Positions 49,353 through 62,327 are shown, counted from the stretch's first letter. The stretch: DNA of 64,000 bases from Cryptomeria japonica (GCF_030272615.1 NC_081414.1:664669938-664733937), one strand, 5' to 3'. Program-made: numbers and translations. Notes: a model not told the origin generated them from the sequence alone.

Positions 49353-50640
49353 TGTAGACACCTAAAAATGTCTCATTGATCATGTACTAATTATTCCTCT
49401 AATTGATTAAATAATTCTTTAATTATTTAAGTTAATTAATCATATTCTTCTAATTTCATATTAACTCATAATCTGACTAATTTTTCTATTTCTATCATCA
49501 TTTAATCATTTTAACCATTTTCTAAATATTAATTAAATATTTATTATTTAATTAATTCTGATTAATTCCCCAATTTAAATAATCTTTATTATTTAAATAA
49601 ATTACTAATTATTCAATTTCTATCTCTAATCATCTAATCATTCAACCCTTTTCTAAATATTAATTAAATATTTATTATTTAACTAATTATGATTTAATTC
49701 CTTTAATTCAAATAATCTTTATTATTTAAATTAAATTCCATTTCTAAATAATTAAATAGTTTCTTTAAATTATTTAATTAACTAATTAATTCTTCCAATT
49801 CCAAATCCCCAAATTCTAATTTCATTTAATTTTATTAATTCTTCTAATTTCATTTAATTTCATATTTCTTCTAATTTCTTCCAAATTTTCAATTGCATGT
49901 GCATGATTTCAAAAACCAAATTGAAAATCAAAGTCAAGTTCTAAATATATTCAAATACTAAATTGAATTAAAATAAATTCAATTATTTGAATTAAATCTC
50001 ATGCAAAGATTAAATTGAAAATCTAAGTTAAAGTGCAAGCACATGCTAAATTAATTAATTCAATCAATCAATTAATTAAATCATTTATCTCTCCAATCTC
50101 TATTTCCATCTTCTAGTTAGCTTTTTCTAAATTAAGCTTTCTTTGTCATCTTCTTTATTTCCTCCAATCATTCTTTTTTCTTCCTTTAGTTAGCTTTTTC
50201 TCAATTAGTTGACTCAATTAATCTATTCAATCTATTGAGTTTCACTCCTACAATCAGCAGTTCAACTATCAATTTTCATGTGATCTCACCCGAGTTCCAG
50301 CTCCTGATCAATCTGTTCCACCTTTCAGTCAATCTTCTCCAAAAATCTATAAATCACGCATTCAATCCTCACAATTCCTTTGAATCACAAAATTCAAATC
50401 TTTGTGTCACTTGTAGGTTACCAGCACAATATCTGAGAGCCATCATACCACAGAGAAGAGAAGAGCAATGTAAGCTATATGCAATCTTGGAATAGGGAGT
50501 TTGATTTGAATGATTTTAATTCCTATTTGTTTGATATTGTGTTATTTCATTATCTTGTTTGTTAGGATTCTTTGATTATATAGGGATCCGTGATTTCCCT
50601 TTATTTCTAATTGATATTTTGAATAAGATGAATTTTACAG
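49353..50640 (+). repeat. Element A 3' LTR (right end approximate)
   Basis: The start is set by the polypurine tract and TGTAGACACC. It contains an AT-rich direct repeat of about 128 bp (TTCTAAATATTAATTAAATA at about 49522 and 49650). The end is placed near TTTTACA at 50639 only because AT-rich repeat DNA begins there; it cannot be confirmed without the 5' LTR. Confidence 0.5.
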
Positions 50641-50699
50641 ATGACAAAAATTATATGTATATATTTGAAGTATAATCTTATATTAAAAGTTGTATATTT

Positions 50700-52991
50700 T
50701 GTTGGTATTGTGTTGTCATTGATGTCAACCGGTATAGCATATTACCAATATAGAAGGACAACTGATATGGTAAAATAGTTGATGTGAAGTCAATGATATC
50801 AACTAGTCTAGCAAGTTACCGGTATAGTCTATCACCGGTAAGGAGAGGATGTCAATTGGTAAGTGATGTGTTGACAATGTATGGTTACTAATCGATGAGC
50901 ATGTATAAACATGGAAAAGATAAATCAACAAAGTGTGTGGTTGCCAACTGACAAGCTGATGACTAGTGTACAAGCAGGGTGAGCAAGATGCTTAGAGGTT
51001 GATTATGATGAAGAGGTGGAATGTTATCAATAATCACATCAACACCGAAGGTGAAGTATGTACAAGTCACTGGTATACTATGTGGATGTCAATCATCAGG
51101 ACTGCCACCAGATAAAGATGCAGTCATCATTTGAAGAGATGACTGACAATGAATGTGCCCCAATTGGATCACATGTGCCTATTTGAAGATATGCTACTCA
51201 AATAGGGAAGCCACACAAGTGTATTGCGGGTTGCAGATGGCAAGGATCCACTCCCACTGGTAAGTGGATCTTATCTACTTTTATGCATAGAATGCATCAT
51301 AGTTCTCTGAGATAAGACTGAAGAGTTAAAGGCAAGTGATTTAAGGCTCACAACAGATCTACTGGTGATTAACTAAATATCCTCAGGTGCACAAGATTAG
51401 AGATATGCACCAGATCTGTCAAGTAGACATGATGTATTGCCAGTATAGAGATTGAAGGATATATTTGTCATCTTGAAAAACTGGTTGAGATGGCGTTCAG
51501 TCTGATGAAGAAGAAAGCAAGGTTGAGAAGCTGCAGATAGTGAGTGCAACCGGTATGTAGATGCCTCAGATGGAAACAATTGAAGGTTGATGACATGGTG
51601 CCATCAAGGTGCCTACCGGTAAGTATGTGAACCAAAAAAGAGAAGAGGCTAAGTGATGTGCTCCTACCTGATGAAGATGAGCATGAGGTGGATTGATATA
51701 TTTGGTAACCAACAAAGGTGTTCCACTGACAGAGCTACCAAGTGCAGGCTTAAAGGTTGCCCGGTTAGGGTATAACTGACAGGGTTAGAGAACCGGTAGA
51801 TGAAGCATCCAGTTATGTGGTTGGTCAGTGATCTTATCCAAACTGACACGAAGGTCTTGTTGAGGTGGATACTGATAGCAATGCCATGTGGAGTTGAAGA
51901 GGCAAGCATGCATGCACATGTTGATGTGGTGAGTTGGTGAAGTGTCTGTCAGTGAGGTAGATGGTGGCAGGTCAAAATTTATGTCGACTACGTGATTCAT
52001 AGGATGTGTAGTAGAGGTTTATGGCTCGAGGTCAAACTGACAACAGAGATCTAGGACAGATTGATTGAGAAAATTGAAGTAGCTAAAGGAAACAACAAAA
52101 CCATTCTTAGTGATCGACCAAGAGATCATTTGACAAATTAAAAGTAGATTGCTAAATATGGAAGGCGTGTTCTAGAAGGCACGACAATGGCGATGTTGAT
52201 TGGTGTGTTGCAAATCATCAATCAAGGCGATCAGATCTAATGAGATCTAATTGGATTTAGTTTACCTCAAGGTCGATGAAGAAACCCTAGCCTTCTGAAG
52301 TTTGAATTGATTTTTGGTAGGAAGACTTGTTTATAAATATGCAAGTCTAAATCGATGAATGGTACTGCTGAATGAGAGAGTGGTGTTGTTGCCAAAAAAG
52401 TGAAATCAATCAAGTGCTCAACGAGACGAAGAATAAGAGAATAGGTATGAGAGAGAACAAGGTTGAAGAGTTCAACCGATAATAGTGAGGCAATCGGTAG
52501 TCTACAGAGAGTGGGTTGCAGCAGGAGATAAGGTTGTTGTAGTAAGAAGGCGAGCAGAGAACCGACAGTGAATTGGATAGACGATCCGATGAAGAGATTT
52601 GTAGAAGAGTTATAAAGTTCATTTGTAACAAGGCTATTACTTTTGTAATTGATTATGTTCATTGAAGATCACTGAGTTGGAGCTCGGTGCAGGGGTTGGT
52701 GCCCTAAATTAGGGGTTGGTGCTCTAAACATTGTAATCAAACTATCATTGTGAGGCTGGATTGGAGCAGTAGACTCCAACAACTTTTCTCACCGAGGTTT
52801 TTCCCATCTTGGGTTTTCCTTGTATATACCGGTGTCATATGATGTGCCTTTGTTTCATTGTCTTGGTTTATCTTATCAGCAGACCTACTAAGTATTAGGA
52901 TGTTAACCGATACACTTACTTTGAAGATTAAGGATGGAGAAATTGGAAACCACTGATTCACCCCCCTCTCCGTGGTACCTCGTGTCCAACA
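50700..52991 (+). repeat. Element F 5' LTR
   Basis: It begins TGTTGGTATTGTGTTGTC and ends GTGTCCAACA. It lacks the 245 bp present at 57661-57905 of the other LTR; the junction falls after AGTCTAC with a two-base AC overlap. It carries multiple ACCGGT-core words and GGTTTTTCCCATCTTGGGTT near its end. Confidence 0.92.
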
Positions 52992-52993
52992 AT

Positions 52994-53005
52994 TGGTATC
53001 AAAGC
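52994..53005 (+). other. Element F primer binding site
   Basis: TGGTATCAAAGC, two bases after the 5' LTR; matches initiator tRNA-Met except one base. Confidence 0.85.
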
Positions 53006-53063
53006 CTAGGTTCCTGGTTGATAAGCTTTCTCTAGCTTGGGTAGATTTTGGCTTAAGGACACA

Positions 53064-54600
53064 ATGGTCTGTTTAGTGTCAATCTTTGCTCTGGTATTTG
53101 ATGGTTCAAACTATTCCATTTGGAGTTGTAGAATGGAAGTCTACCTGTCCTCATTAGGGTATGATGTCTAGATGTCTGTTGTAAATGGCTAGCGCTAGTA
53201 AAGTTTGTCCTCCTAGCGATTTAGATGCAGAAAGAAGAAACTAGTGTAATGATGCAACAATAAAAGCTATACTTTGTGGGTTATCAAATGATGTCTCCTC
53301 ACAGGTGGAAAAATGCAGATCGACAAAAAGCTTATGGGATAGATTGAAGAAGCTCTATGGAAATGAGCCTACTACTGTAGAACCGACTTGTGAAGATAGA
53401 ATGAGAAATGCATCTCATGTATCTGCAGATGATGAAGGCAGATTTGTTAGCAGCCGCAACAATGATGAAGAAGAAACTCACCTCTTCATGGCATACGAAT
53501 CAGAAGATGAGAAACACACATCTAAAAATGATCATGCCGATCATTCCCACCAGCGAGATGTGTTTGATAGTGTTAGTGAAGGTGAAGAAGAAGAAGAAGC
53601 AGAAGTTGATTTTGAAGGAGAACTTGTAGGTGCACTCGAAGAACTTAGTAGAGTGAGGAATAGATACGAGTTATTCAAGAATGTTGCGATTGTGGAGCAG
53701 AACTGGTTGATTAGATGCCTTGAAGAGTCTGAGAAATGTTAACAAGAAGACACCAAGGTATGCCAGTGTAATGATCTAGGATTTGAGCTAGAAGTCAAGG
53801 ATAAAGAATATCAACAACTGGTAGGAAAAATGGAGATTCTCCAAAACGACCTTGAGAAATGTCAGGATGAGCTCAAGGTAAGAATCAAGTTTGATGGCAG
53901 CAGTGATGCCTTGGACAAAATATTGAAAAAGCAAAAGCATGCCAAGGGCACCGGAGGATTAGGAAGTGGTGCTGGTGAATGCTCCACCAACAAGAATGTC
54001 CCCCATAATGACATTTTGTTTGTATCCTCAAATGGAAATAACAAGGGACAAACCTTCATAGTTAGAGATGCTCCCTGAAAGAAGGTAGATCTAACCACAA
54101 CCGGTGAAGACATGGAGACAAGGATGAAGACCGGTGATGCAAGAAGGAGGAACAATGCAGATCCCAAAGGAAAAGGGAAGATGGGAGAAAACAACTTCAT
54201 CGAAAGCAAGAACATGAGAAGACAACAAAGAGGAGCTCTCACCAGGAGAGGACAAGGAAATGTTGCTACCCACAAGACAAAGAAAGTGTGGGAAAAGAAG
54301 AGATCAGATGAAAGAGCTGTAGAGAATGGACAACCCAAGATCCACTCTCGAAGATTCACAAATGGAGATGCCAAACTGGTAAGATCACCTCATGTTTGAC
54401 AAAATAAATTTGTAAGTAATAAGTCCTCCTTCTTCGGTTATTGCTTTTCATGTAATGGTTATGGCCATAGGGAAGAAGAATGTAGAAAGGGATCTATAAG
54501 GAACAATCTAGGATCTCATAGATATCATGCATATGAGCAAAATGTATCAAGGAGTAAATATGGACACAAAAGTTATAAATGCAAGAAGAAGAACTAACAG
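53064..54600 (+). pseudogene. Element F gag
   Basis: The N-terminal segment F-D-G-S-N-Y-S-I-W ... M-E-V-Y-L (from about 53097) is typical of plant copia gags. A stop (53168-53170) and a frameshift near 53187 follow. Downstream is the conserved K-S-L-W-D-R-L-K-K-L-Y-G block (53326-53361), then an acidic coiled-coil region open from 53305 to 53742. A zinc knuckle CX2CX4HX4C (C-F-S-C-N-G-Y-G-H ... C) lies at 54442-54483. No protease or polymerase motif follows. It would supply or mimic capsid protein for packaging; this copy is broken. Confidence 0.8.
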
Positions 54601-55856
54601 TTCTATGGTAACTAGAGGAACAATCATGCTTAGTATAGAGGTAGTTATATAAGAAATGAGCAACAAAGATCTGAATGGAACAAGATGAGAAGTGTTCATG
54701 TACATGCAAGGAATCCATGGAGACCAACAACTGGCTACAATGGCATAATCAAAAGAAGAAGTGTAAACTGGCTTAATAGGAGATCCCCCATTTACTCCTA
54801 AGACATGGAGGTTGTATGCTATTACAACGATGTTTGTAGTACAAGGAGAAATGAGCAGAAGAAAGGTACCCTGCTCCAAAGGCTACAAGTGAGAAAGAGA
54901 AAGAAACCAAGAAGGTTTGAAGGAAGAAAGAAGAAAGTAAGACCCTGGACTGGCACTGTGCATTCAATGCATAGGTGATATCTCTTAAGGCTTAAAGGAG
55001 ATGCAGGATCTTAGGGGGAGTCTCTTATTGATCACATCATTCACCCCCTTAGTGGAAGAGGACACATGAAAGAACATGATGTTGTCAATAAGAAAGAAGA
55101 AAATGAGATGGCAAGTGTGTGTAGTGGCTACCTTGGCTACACACCTACAGATGAAAGATAGATCATTTCTACATATGTCAATGGATGGGATATTTGCAAT
55201 TGGAATTAGATGCAAATCGACATAGGAAGTCAAGAGTTATAGGAAGGTGCTTCGGTAGTGATGATGGACCGGTACAAGAAACCGGTATGTGCATCATGTT
55301 ACTGATGTGAATGCAAACAAGTACTTGCAGGTTATGTAAGACAATGAGATTCAGGATCACCGCATTAGCCCCGATAGCATGGAATGAGAAGTTTATGTCT
55401 CAGGTGGTGTTGATGAAGACTTGAATGACATATGTTGGCCAGGATCATGTCATAGGTTGTGGTAGATATAATGGCGCTGATAGATCATTAGATTGATCAC
55501 ATATGCACAACTCAACCAGTATAGGGTAAAGTTTGGAGCGCCGGTTTTAAACTTGATAGGAAATGAGGTCCTGAGATGTATGACTTAGGAGGAGTTCAAG
55601 TGCTCATGATGCATAACTGACATGCTTGAACTTATGGGTGTACTGGATGTATCAACTGTAGAAGATGGAAATTGTAGGAATACCCAAGAGAATTTCATGC
55701 TTACGGGGGATCCACTTTCCCAATTGGTAGCACTCATAGTACAATCACATATGATTCTAAAGAACAATCAGTATCAGATGTGAGTGTTGTAGTTTGACCG
55801 ACGACTGGTGTATGATTCTGTAGTATGTCGGATACTACATGTGTTGACATCAATGC
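54601..55856 (+). other. Element F non-coding tail
   Basis: No integrase, reverse transcriptase or RNase H motif in any frame. It is presumably a packaging or structural region. It ends in GCCAAAAGGGGAGATT, the polypurine tract at about 55853-55869. Confidence 0.6.
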
Positions 55857-55869
55857 CAAAAGGGGAGAT

Positions 55870-58386
55870 TGTTGGCATTGTGTTGTCATTGATGTCAACC
55901 GATATAGCATGTTACCGGTATAGAAGGACAACCGGTATGGGAAAATAGTTGATGTGCAGTCATTGATGTCAACTAGTCTATCAAGTTACTAGTATAGTCT
56001 ATCACTGATAAGGAGAGGATGTCAAATGGTAAGTGATGTGTTGACAGTGTATGGTTGCTAACCAATGAGTATGTATAAACATGGAAAAGATAAATCAACA
56101 AAGGGTGTGGTTGCCAACCGACAAGCTGATGACCAGTGTACAAGTAGGGTGAGCAAAATGCTTGGATGTTGATTATGATAAAGAGGCAAAATGTTATCAA
56201 GAATCACATCAACGCCGGAGGTGAAGTAGTACAGGTCACTGATATACTGTGTGGATGTCAATCAACAAGAATCCCACCAGATAAAGATGAAGTCGCCATT
56301 TGAAGAGATGATTGACAGTGAATGTGCCCCAACCAAATCACATGTGCCTATTTGAAGATATGCTACTCAAAAAGGGAAGCCACATAGGTGTATTACAAGT
56401 TGTAGATGAAAAGGCTCCATTCCCACCGGTAAGTGGATCTTATCTACTTTTATGCACAGAGTGCATCATAGTTCTCCGAGATAAGACTGAAGATTTAAAG
56501 GCAGGTGATTAAAGGCTCACACCAGATCTACTGGTGATTCACTAAATTGCCTTAGGTGCACAAGATCAAAGATATGCACTGAATCTGTCAAGTAGACATG
56601 ATGTGTTGACGGTACAGAGATTGAAGGATATATTTATCACCTTGACAAACCCGTTGAGATGGAGTTCGGTCTGATGAAGAAGAAAGAAAGGTTAAGAAGC
56701 TGCAGATAGTGAGTACAACCGGTATGCAGATGCCTCAGATGGAAACAGTTGAAGGTTGATGACATGGTGTCATCAAGGTGCCTACTGGTAAGTATGTGAA
56801 CCAGAAAAGAGAAGAGGCTAAGTGATGTGCTCCTACCTGATGAAGATGAGCATGTGGTGGATTGATATGTTTGGTAATCGACAAAGGTGTTCCACCGACA
56901 AAGCTGCCAAGTGCAGGCTTAAAGGTTAATTGATTAGGGTATAACTGGTAGATGAAGCACTTAGTTATGTGGTTGGTCGATGATCCTGTCCGGATCAACA
57001 TAGAGGTCTTGCTGAGGTGTATATCGATAAAAATTCCACGTGGAGTTGAAAAGGAAAGAATGACTGCACAAGTCGGTGTGGTGAGTTGGTGAAGTGTCTG
57101 TTAGTGAGGTAGATGGTGGCAGGTCGATATTTATGTTGGCTGCATGATTCATGGGATGTGTAGCAGAGGTTTGTGGCTCGAGGTCAATCTGACAACAAAG
57201 ATCCAAGATAGACTGATTGAGTAGATCGAAGTAGGTGAAGGAAACCACAAAACCATTCTTGGTGATCGACCAAGAGATCAACCAACAGATTAAAAGTAGA
57301 CTACTAAATATGGAAGGCGTGTTCTGGAAGGCACGACAATGGTGGTGTTGATTAGTGTGTTGCAGATCATGAATCAAGGTGATCAGATCTTATGAGATTT
57401 GATTGGATTTAGTTTGCCTCGAGGTCAATGAAGAAACCCTAACTGCCTGAAGTTTGAATTGGTTTTTGGCGAGAAGACTTGTTTATAAATATGCAAGTCT
57501 AAATCGATGAATGGTGCAGCTGAATGAAAGAGTGGTGGTGCTGCTGAAGAAGTGAAATCAGTCAAGTGCTTAATGAGAAGAAGAAGAAGAAGAGACTGAG
57601 TGTGAGAGAGAACAGGGTTGAAGAGTTCAACCGACAACAGTGAGGCAACCAGTAGTCTACCATTGAGTCTGAAAGAGGAGAATACCGGTGGTGATAGAAC
57701 TGATAGAGAAGAGTCATAGAAGATTGCAAAGAAGGAAAGTTGAGAACCGACAGGAATCAGATGGTAGACATCTGACTAAGTCATCAAGACCAGTGGTGGA
57801 AAGAAGCAGTGTGACAGTGAGAACAGAGAACTGACAGAGAGAATAACCACTAGAGAAGGAGAAGAGGGAGAACCAGAAAGGGTGTAGCAGAAAGCAAGGT
57901 GCAACAGAGAGTGGGTTGCAACAGAAGATAAGGCTGTTGCAGTAAGAAGGTGAGTAGAGAACCGATCGTGAATTGGATAGAGGATCCGGTGAAGAGATTT
58001 GCAGAAGAGTTACAAAGTTCATTTGTAACAAGGCTATTACTTTTATAATTGATTATGTTCATTAAAGATCACTGAGTTGGAGCTCGGTGCTCCTTGGGTT
58101 GGTACCCTAAACATTATAATCAAACTATCATTGTGAGGCTGGATTGGAGCAGTAGACTCCAACAACTTTTCTTACCGAGGTTTTTCCCATCTTGGGTTTT
58201 CCTTGTATATACTAGTATCATGTGATGTTCCCTTGTGTATGCTTGCATTTCATTGTCTTGGTTTATCTTACCAGGAGGCCTACTAAGTATTAGGATGTTA
58301 ACTGATATACTTAGTTATAAGATTAAGGGTGAAGAAATTGGAAACCACTGATTCACCCCCCTCTCAGTGGTATCCCGTGTCCAACA
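55870..58386 (+). repeat. Element F 3' LTR
   Basis: Full-length version (2517 bp), including the 245-bp segment 57661-57905 missing from the 5' LTR. It ends TGTCCAACA and is followed by tattt. Confidence 0.92.
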
Positions 58387-58916
58387 TATTTAAATAAAGT
58401 ATATTTATTTATTATTGTATATATTTGTTAAGTTTGAACTAAGGCATTTGTTTCAAAATTTGAAATTACTTAAACAATTTTTGTTGGTAATCTTAGTGAA
58501 AAAATCAATCTTTACACATGGTGGCCCTTATTGATAAGCATTGACATGTGAGAGGTGCTTGCAATATCGAAGACATAGGAAGATAAGCAAAACACACAAT
58601 TGCTATGACATTTGATAGGGAGAATTTTGAGCATCCTTTTCAAAGGGAAAGAGATAATGCATGAAAAGCTCAAAAAAATAGAGTTAATGACATTGATGTT
58701 AGTTGAACAAAAAGAAAAAGAAAATTAACCTAAAATTTAAATTATATTTATATATTTGAAGTATAGTATTATATTAAAAGTTATATATTTAAATAAAATA
58801 TATTTATTTATTATTGTATATATTTCTTAAGTTTGCATTAATCTATTTGTTTGAAAATTTAAAATTACTCAAATAATTTTTGTTGGTAATCTTAGGGAAA
58901 GAATCAATCTCTACAC

Positions 58917-60336
58917 ATTTTCATAGGAAGTATATAGTACAAGCTTGACCTCAACCCTATGATATAATAGACTTACTAAGAACCTTTCAACTTAACCAAT
59001 AGACCAAATACCCATTGACAACAATATTAATTTATCCTTCATCAAACCCAAAAAAACTTAAATTACATATAAAACAAAATCCTCTCCAACGAAAAATGAG
59101 TAGCACCCAAAGTCGCCCCCTTTACAAATTACATGAACACCAAGTACCCCTAAATTGAAGGAAAAATAACCAAAAAGAATATAAACTGCAAGAACCATTA
59201 ATTAACATCCCATAACACACATGAATTGGTGATTGAAATGGTCCAAGTTTTGCCACTTGTCTGGACAAATTGGTGGTCTCCTTTGCTGATTGGGACAATT
59301 TTATACTTGTAAAATTGTTCAGCAATGGGCTTCTTTTCCTTAATATTCAAGAGAATGTTATAGATGGGATGCTCGATTTAATTGGTGCTGCTTTGGGGCT
59401 GGCATTTTATGGTGTTGCAGTTTGACAACTTGTTTCAAGTTTGTAGCAATATTGATACTTTCATAGTTTCTATTTTGTTGCAGCTTTAAACTTTTCAGGC
59501 TCAAGTTTTGAGAGTTCTTACAATCTACAATTTCGTCCTTGTTTCTTCTCCACAAGATAACATCGAAGCTGCAACAATTTGATAGAATGTTGATGACATA
59601 GATATAAAAACAACTCAAAACACTGGGCGAATCATGAAGGCTTTTTGTTCTATCTTCCAGATCATAGAAATTTTCAAATGCTGGTTGGAATGTTCAATGG
59701 AGTTTGATGTGATACATAGAAATCAACATGTTTGAAATATTTTCAGTATTTTGTAATGAATACATATAGCAGATGTTAAACCAAAATCTGTAACCTCTTG
59801 CCAACATCTTCTATGCTGATGCAAAATGTCATGTGCACTGATTGACAAAAGGCCTCAAAGAATTGTGGTCTTATTAGTACTTGTCGTTAGGTTAGTACTA
59901 TTGCAATCGGCTGCTCTCCATTTTGGTTAACTCGCTATTATTCAATTGTTTCTCCACCAATTAGACCTACAGATTTTTGGTTTTCATATATTTTAAAAAA
60001 AATTTATAAGGTTAAGATGCATAATTTTTAAGTTTGTAAATGATAGAAATTATTCTTCTCCAATCTAATTGGCTTGAAAAATTTGCATCTTATTATCGGA
60101 TTTCACGGATCCACTATCTAAATGAATTTTTTTAGGCAACTTTTTAGGTACGTTAACATAAAATTTGGTATGTTTGAATTTTCTTATGAAATTTATTTTA
60201 GGCATCTACCAAACAAATATTCAACAATTAATTTTGACTCTGTATTTAAATCTTTTAAAGTTTTATATAAATAAATAAACATATATATAATATAAATAAG
60301 CATAAACTAATAATATAGTTTTAGTTTTGTACAAAC
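58917..60336. other. Intergenic region left of the BTB gene
   Basis: AT-rich, with no supported gene. Several short plus- and minus-strand frames lack recognisable motifs and look random. Confidence 0.5.
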
Positions 60337-60450
60337 CGAGTTGGCCTAATGGTGGAGAACTTGTACTCTTGAAATAGAAGTCACAAGTTCAATTTCCACC
60401 AAGGGGGTAGGGTCTGTACACCTTATCGACTTGTCATTAACTCCTTAATA
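60337..60450 (+). mobile_element. tRNA-derived SINE-like fragment
   Basis: It has an RNA polymerase III box A-like TTGGCCTAATGG (60341-60352) and box B-like AGTTCAATTTCC (60387-60398), about 35 bp apart as in tRNA genes. No cloverleaf or anticodon arm is convincing, so a tRNA gene is unlikely. The layout resembles plant tRNA-derived SINEs such as Au. The 3' limit is a guess. Confidence 0.5.
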
Positions 60451-60984
60451 TTGAATTGCTTTTTCACTAATTATATCTCTAATTATATCTGAATTTAATA
60501 ATTTACATCTTATTACCTAATTTTTTAGGAGATTATTATGTATTAAATTTAAGATTTAATTAATTTTATAATTAACATTTAATTAGTAATATATTTAGGA
60601 TTCAAATAAGAATACAACTTAATTAAGATTCAATTAAAATTAAGTTACAAAATTATTAATCTCTTCTATTGCTAACTACTAGCCACTGTGTGGCTTGAGA
60701 TTCACTCAAAATCTCTCACCGTGCATATATGTAACCTTGTAACCTTTTATTATAATTAATAAAATTCAGGGTCTTGCCTTTTATTTAAAAATAAAAATAA
60801 AATATCCCACGACGCACGAATAACTACAAAACAGCAAAGTGGACAGGTAGTGGAATCCACAATTAAAGCAGCCGTTACATGAAAACTTCTCTAAAGAAAA
60901 TTAGGGCTTTTTATTCTCATATGTGCAACTCAACTAAACCTCTGATTGCATCCAAAATATAATTCCTGAAACCAGAAATTAGCA

Positions 60985-62327
60985 ATGGATTACTCATTTT
61001 TTCAATTTGGCGATCAGAACAACAGTGATTTGAAACTACAGATAATCTGCTCAGATGGACATCCATACGGTGTAATCCTCTTTGTCTGCATTCCCAAGTT
61101 TTGAAGGAATCAAGTTATTTTGAAGCCAGTCTTTCTGAACGCTGCTCTACAGACAGTTCTTCTTCTGAAATCACTTTAAACATTCCTCCAGATGGCTCTA
61201 TTGGAAATTACATCGACTGTATTCGTCTCATGTATTCATTTCACTGCCAAAGGCAGCTTTCTTTCACCAATGTAGATGACGCCCTACGCATTTTACCCAT
61301 AGCTTGTGAATTACTGTTTAAAGAGGGAATTCAAGCGTGCATGGAATATTTGGAAGCAGTTTGTTGGACTCCTGAACAAAAGCTCAGAATCCAAGCTCTT
61401 CTATCATCTTTGCAGGTAAATATTTCCACTGATTTAGCGGAAAGACTTAAAATATCTAAATCCGTTTTTGATGAAAAACTAGAGCTCTTAAAAAAGATAG
61501 TACCCCAAATGCTTTCTGAAATTCTTAACAAGCCCTTTGTTCCGAACGGCGTGCCTCTGCGACATATGCAAGAAACAGTGGAGAAACAGATAGTTGCATA
61601 CTTTGAGGAAGATATCCATCCGGCCATTCAAAACATATGCAGTGATGCTCTTTTGAACGAATTTAGGAGGAGAATTGAGGGTATTAAACGTGGTTCCTCT
61701 ATCAAAAGGGATTCTGCTTGTGAATCTCTTCTGTGGTTGTTGGACTTGATTAAGCTCTGTAAAAGGGATGTATTTGAAGCTGCATTCACAATTTTTGTTG
61801 AAGATAAAGGCATTGTCCACACATTAGCAAAACCCTCCAATTTTTGGCTACTTTATATTAGTAAGACATATCGGTATAGCTCTTTTGAAAAACTAAATCA
61901 TGATCAGAGCTTTTCTGATTCAGACAGGTCATGTTCGAGCCGTGTGCTAGAAATTTTAGTCCATAGGTTTCTGGACGCTCTGGCAAATGGAGATTTAATT
62001 ATTCCCAAACTGAAACGTGTTTCTTTTCTGATAAACTGGGTGCCAGTTATAGCACATCTTATTTGTAGGTATGCCTGTGAACACAATGCGCGTGAACTTA
62101 TTGATTGTAGTCCCGTTCGGGGTTTGAAATTCTCCGAGAGATTTGAAGGAGGAGTGACTAAAATATTAGCAAGCCTTCCTCTCCGTGATCAAAGCAAGAT
62201 TCTAGACTCTTTTTCTGATACAGCTACGAAATTTCAAACTTGGGAGGGGGGAATCTTCCGTTGGTGGATTAATGCGATATGGATGGCAGTCATGGCTGCT
62301 AATGGCAACCACCTTCAGATAGAGTAG
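60985..62327 (+). CDS. BTB/POZ domain protein (At3g05675/At1g63850-like), apparent frameshift near N-terminus
   Basis: The likely start is ATG 60985 (M-D-Y-S-F-F-Q-F-G-D), the usual opening of this plant family. The frame shifts by one base at about 61065-61075, after C-S-D-G-H, and then stays open for 408 codons to TAG 62325-62327. The shifted frame reads L-H-S-Q-V-L-K-E-S-S-Y-F, a BTB core motif, so both parts belong together. BTB spans roughly residues 10-120. The helical C-terminal region contains a late L-P-L-R-D-Q motif and W-W near the end, as in family members. Total length of about 447 residues matches the family. These proteins are thought to be substrate adaptors for CUL3 ubiquitin ligases. 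The frameshift may be a base-call error or real inactivation. Confidence 0.8.

Larger units (their letters stand above)
50700..58386 (+). mobile_element. Element F: gag-only, copia-like non-autonomous LTR retrotransposon
   Basis: LTRs are 50700-52991 (2292 bp) and 55870-58386 (2517 bp), both TGTTGG...CCAACA. Target duplications tattt (50695-50699 and 58387-58391) are perfect. The primer site TGGTATCAAAGC (one base from the Met consensus) is at 52994-53005 and a polypurine tract is at 55857-55869. The internal region is only 2878 bp and encodes a gag with a zinc knuckle but no pol, the layout described for terminal-repeat-with-GAG elements. It must use another element's enzymes. LTR length differs because the 5' LTR lacks 245 bp. 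Confidence 0.9.
50653..58916 (+). repeat. Interrupted AT-rich direct repeat around element F
   Basis: A unit starting TATATTTGAAGTATA and ending around GAATCAATCTCTACACA occurs at 58750-58916. A second copy occurs at 50660-50699 plus 58387-58518, split by element F. The copies agree closely and lie about 230 bp apart once F is removed. Confidence 0.75.

Noticed and set aside
52267-52662. 131-codon minus-strand ORF in the element F LTR and its relatives at 57425-58062
   Set aside because: It lies inside the LTR, its frame is not kept between the two LTRs, and it has no known domain.
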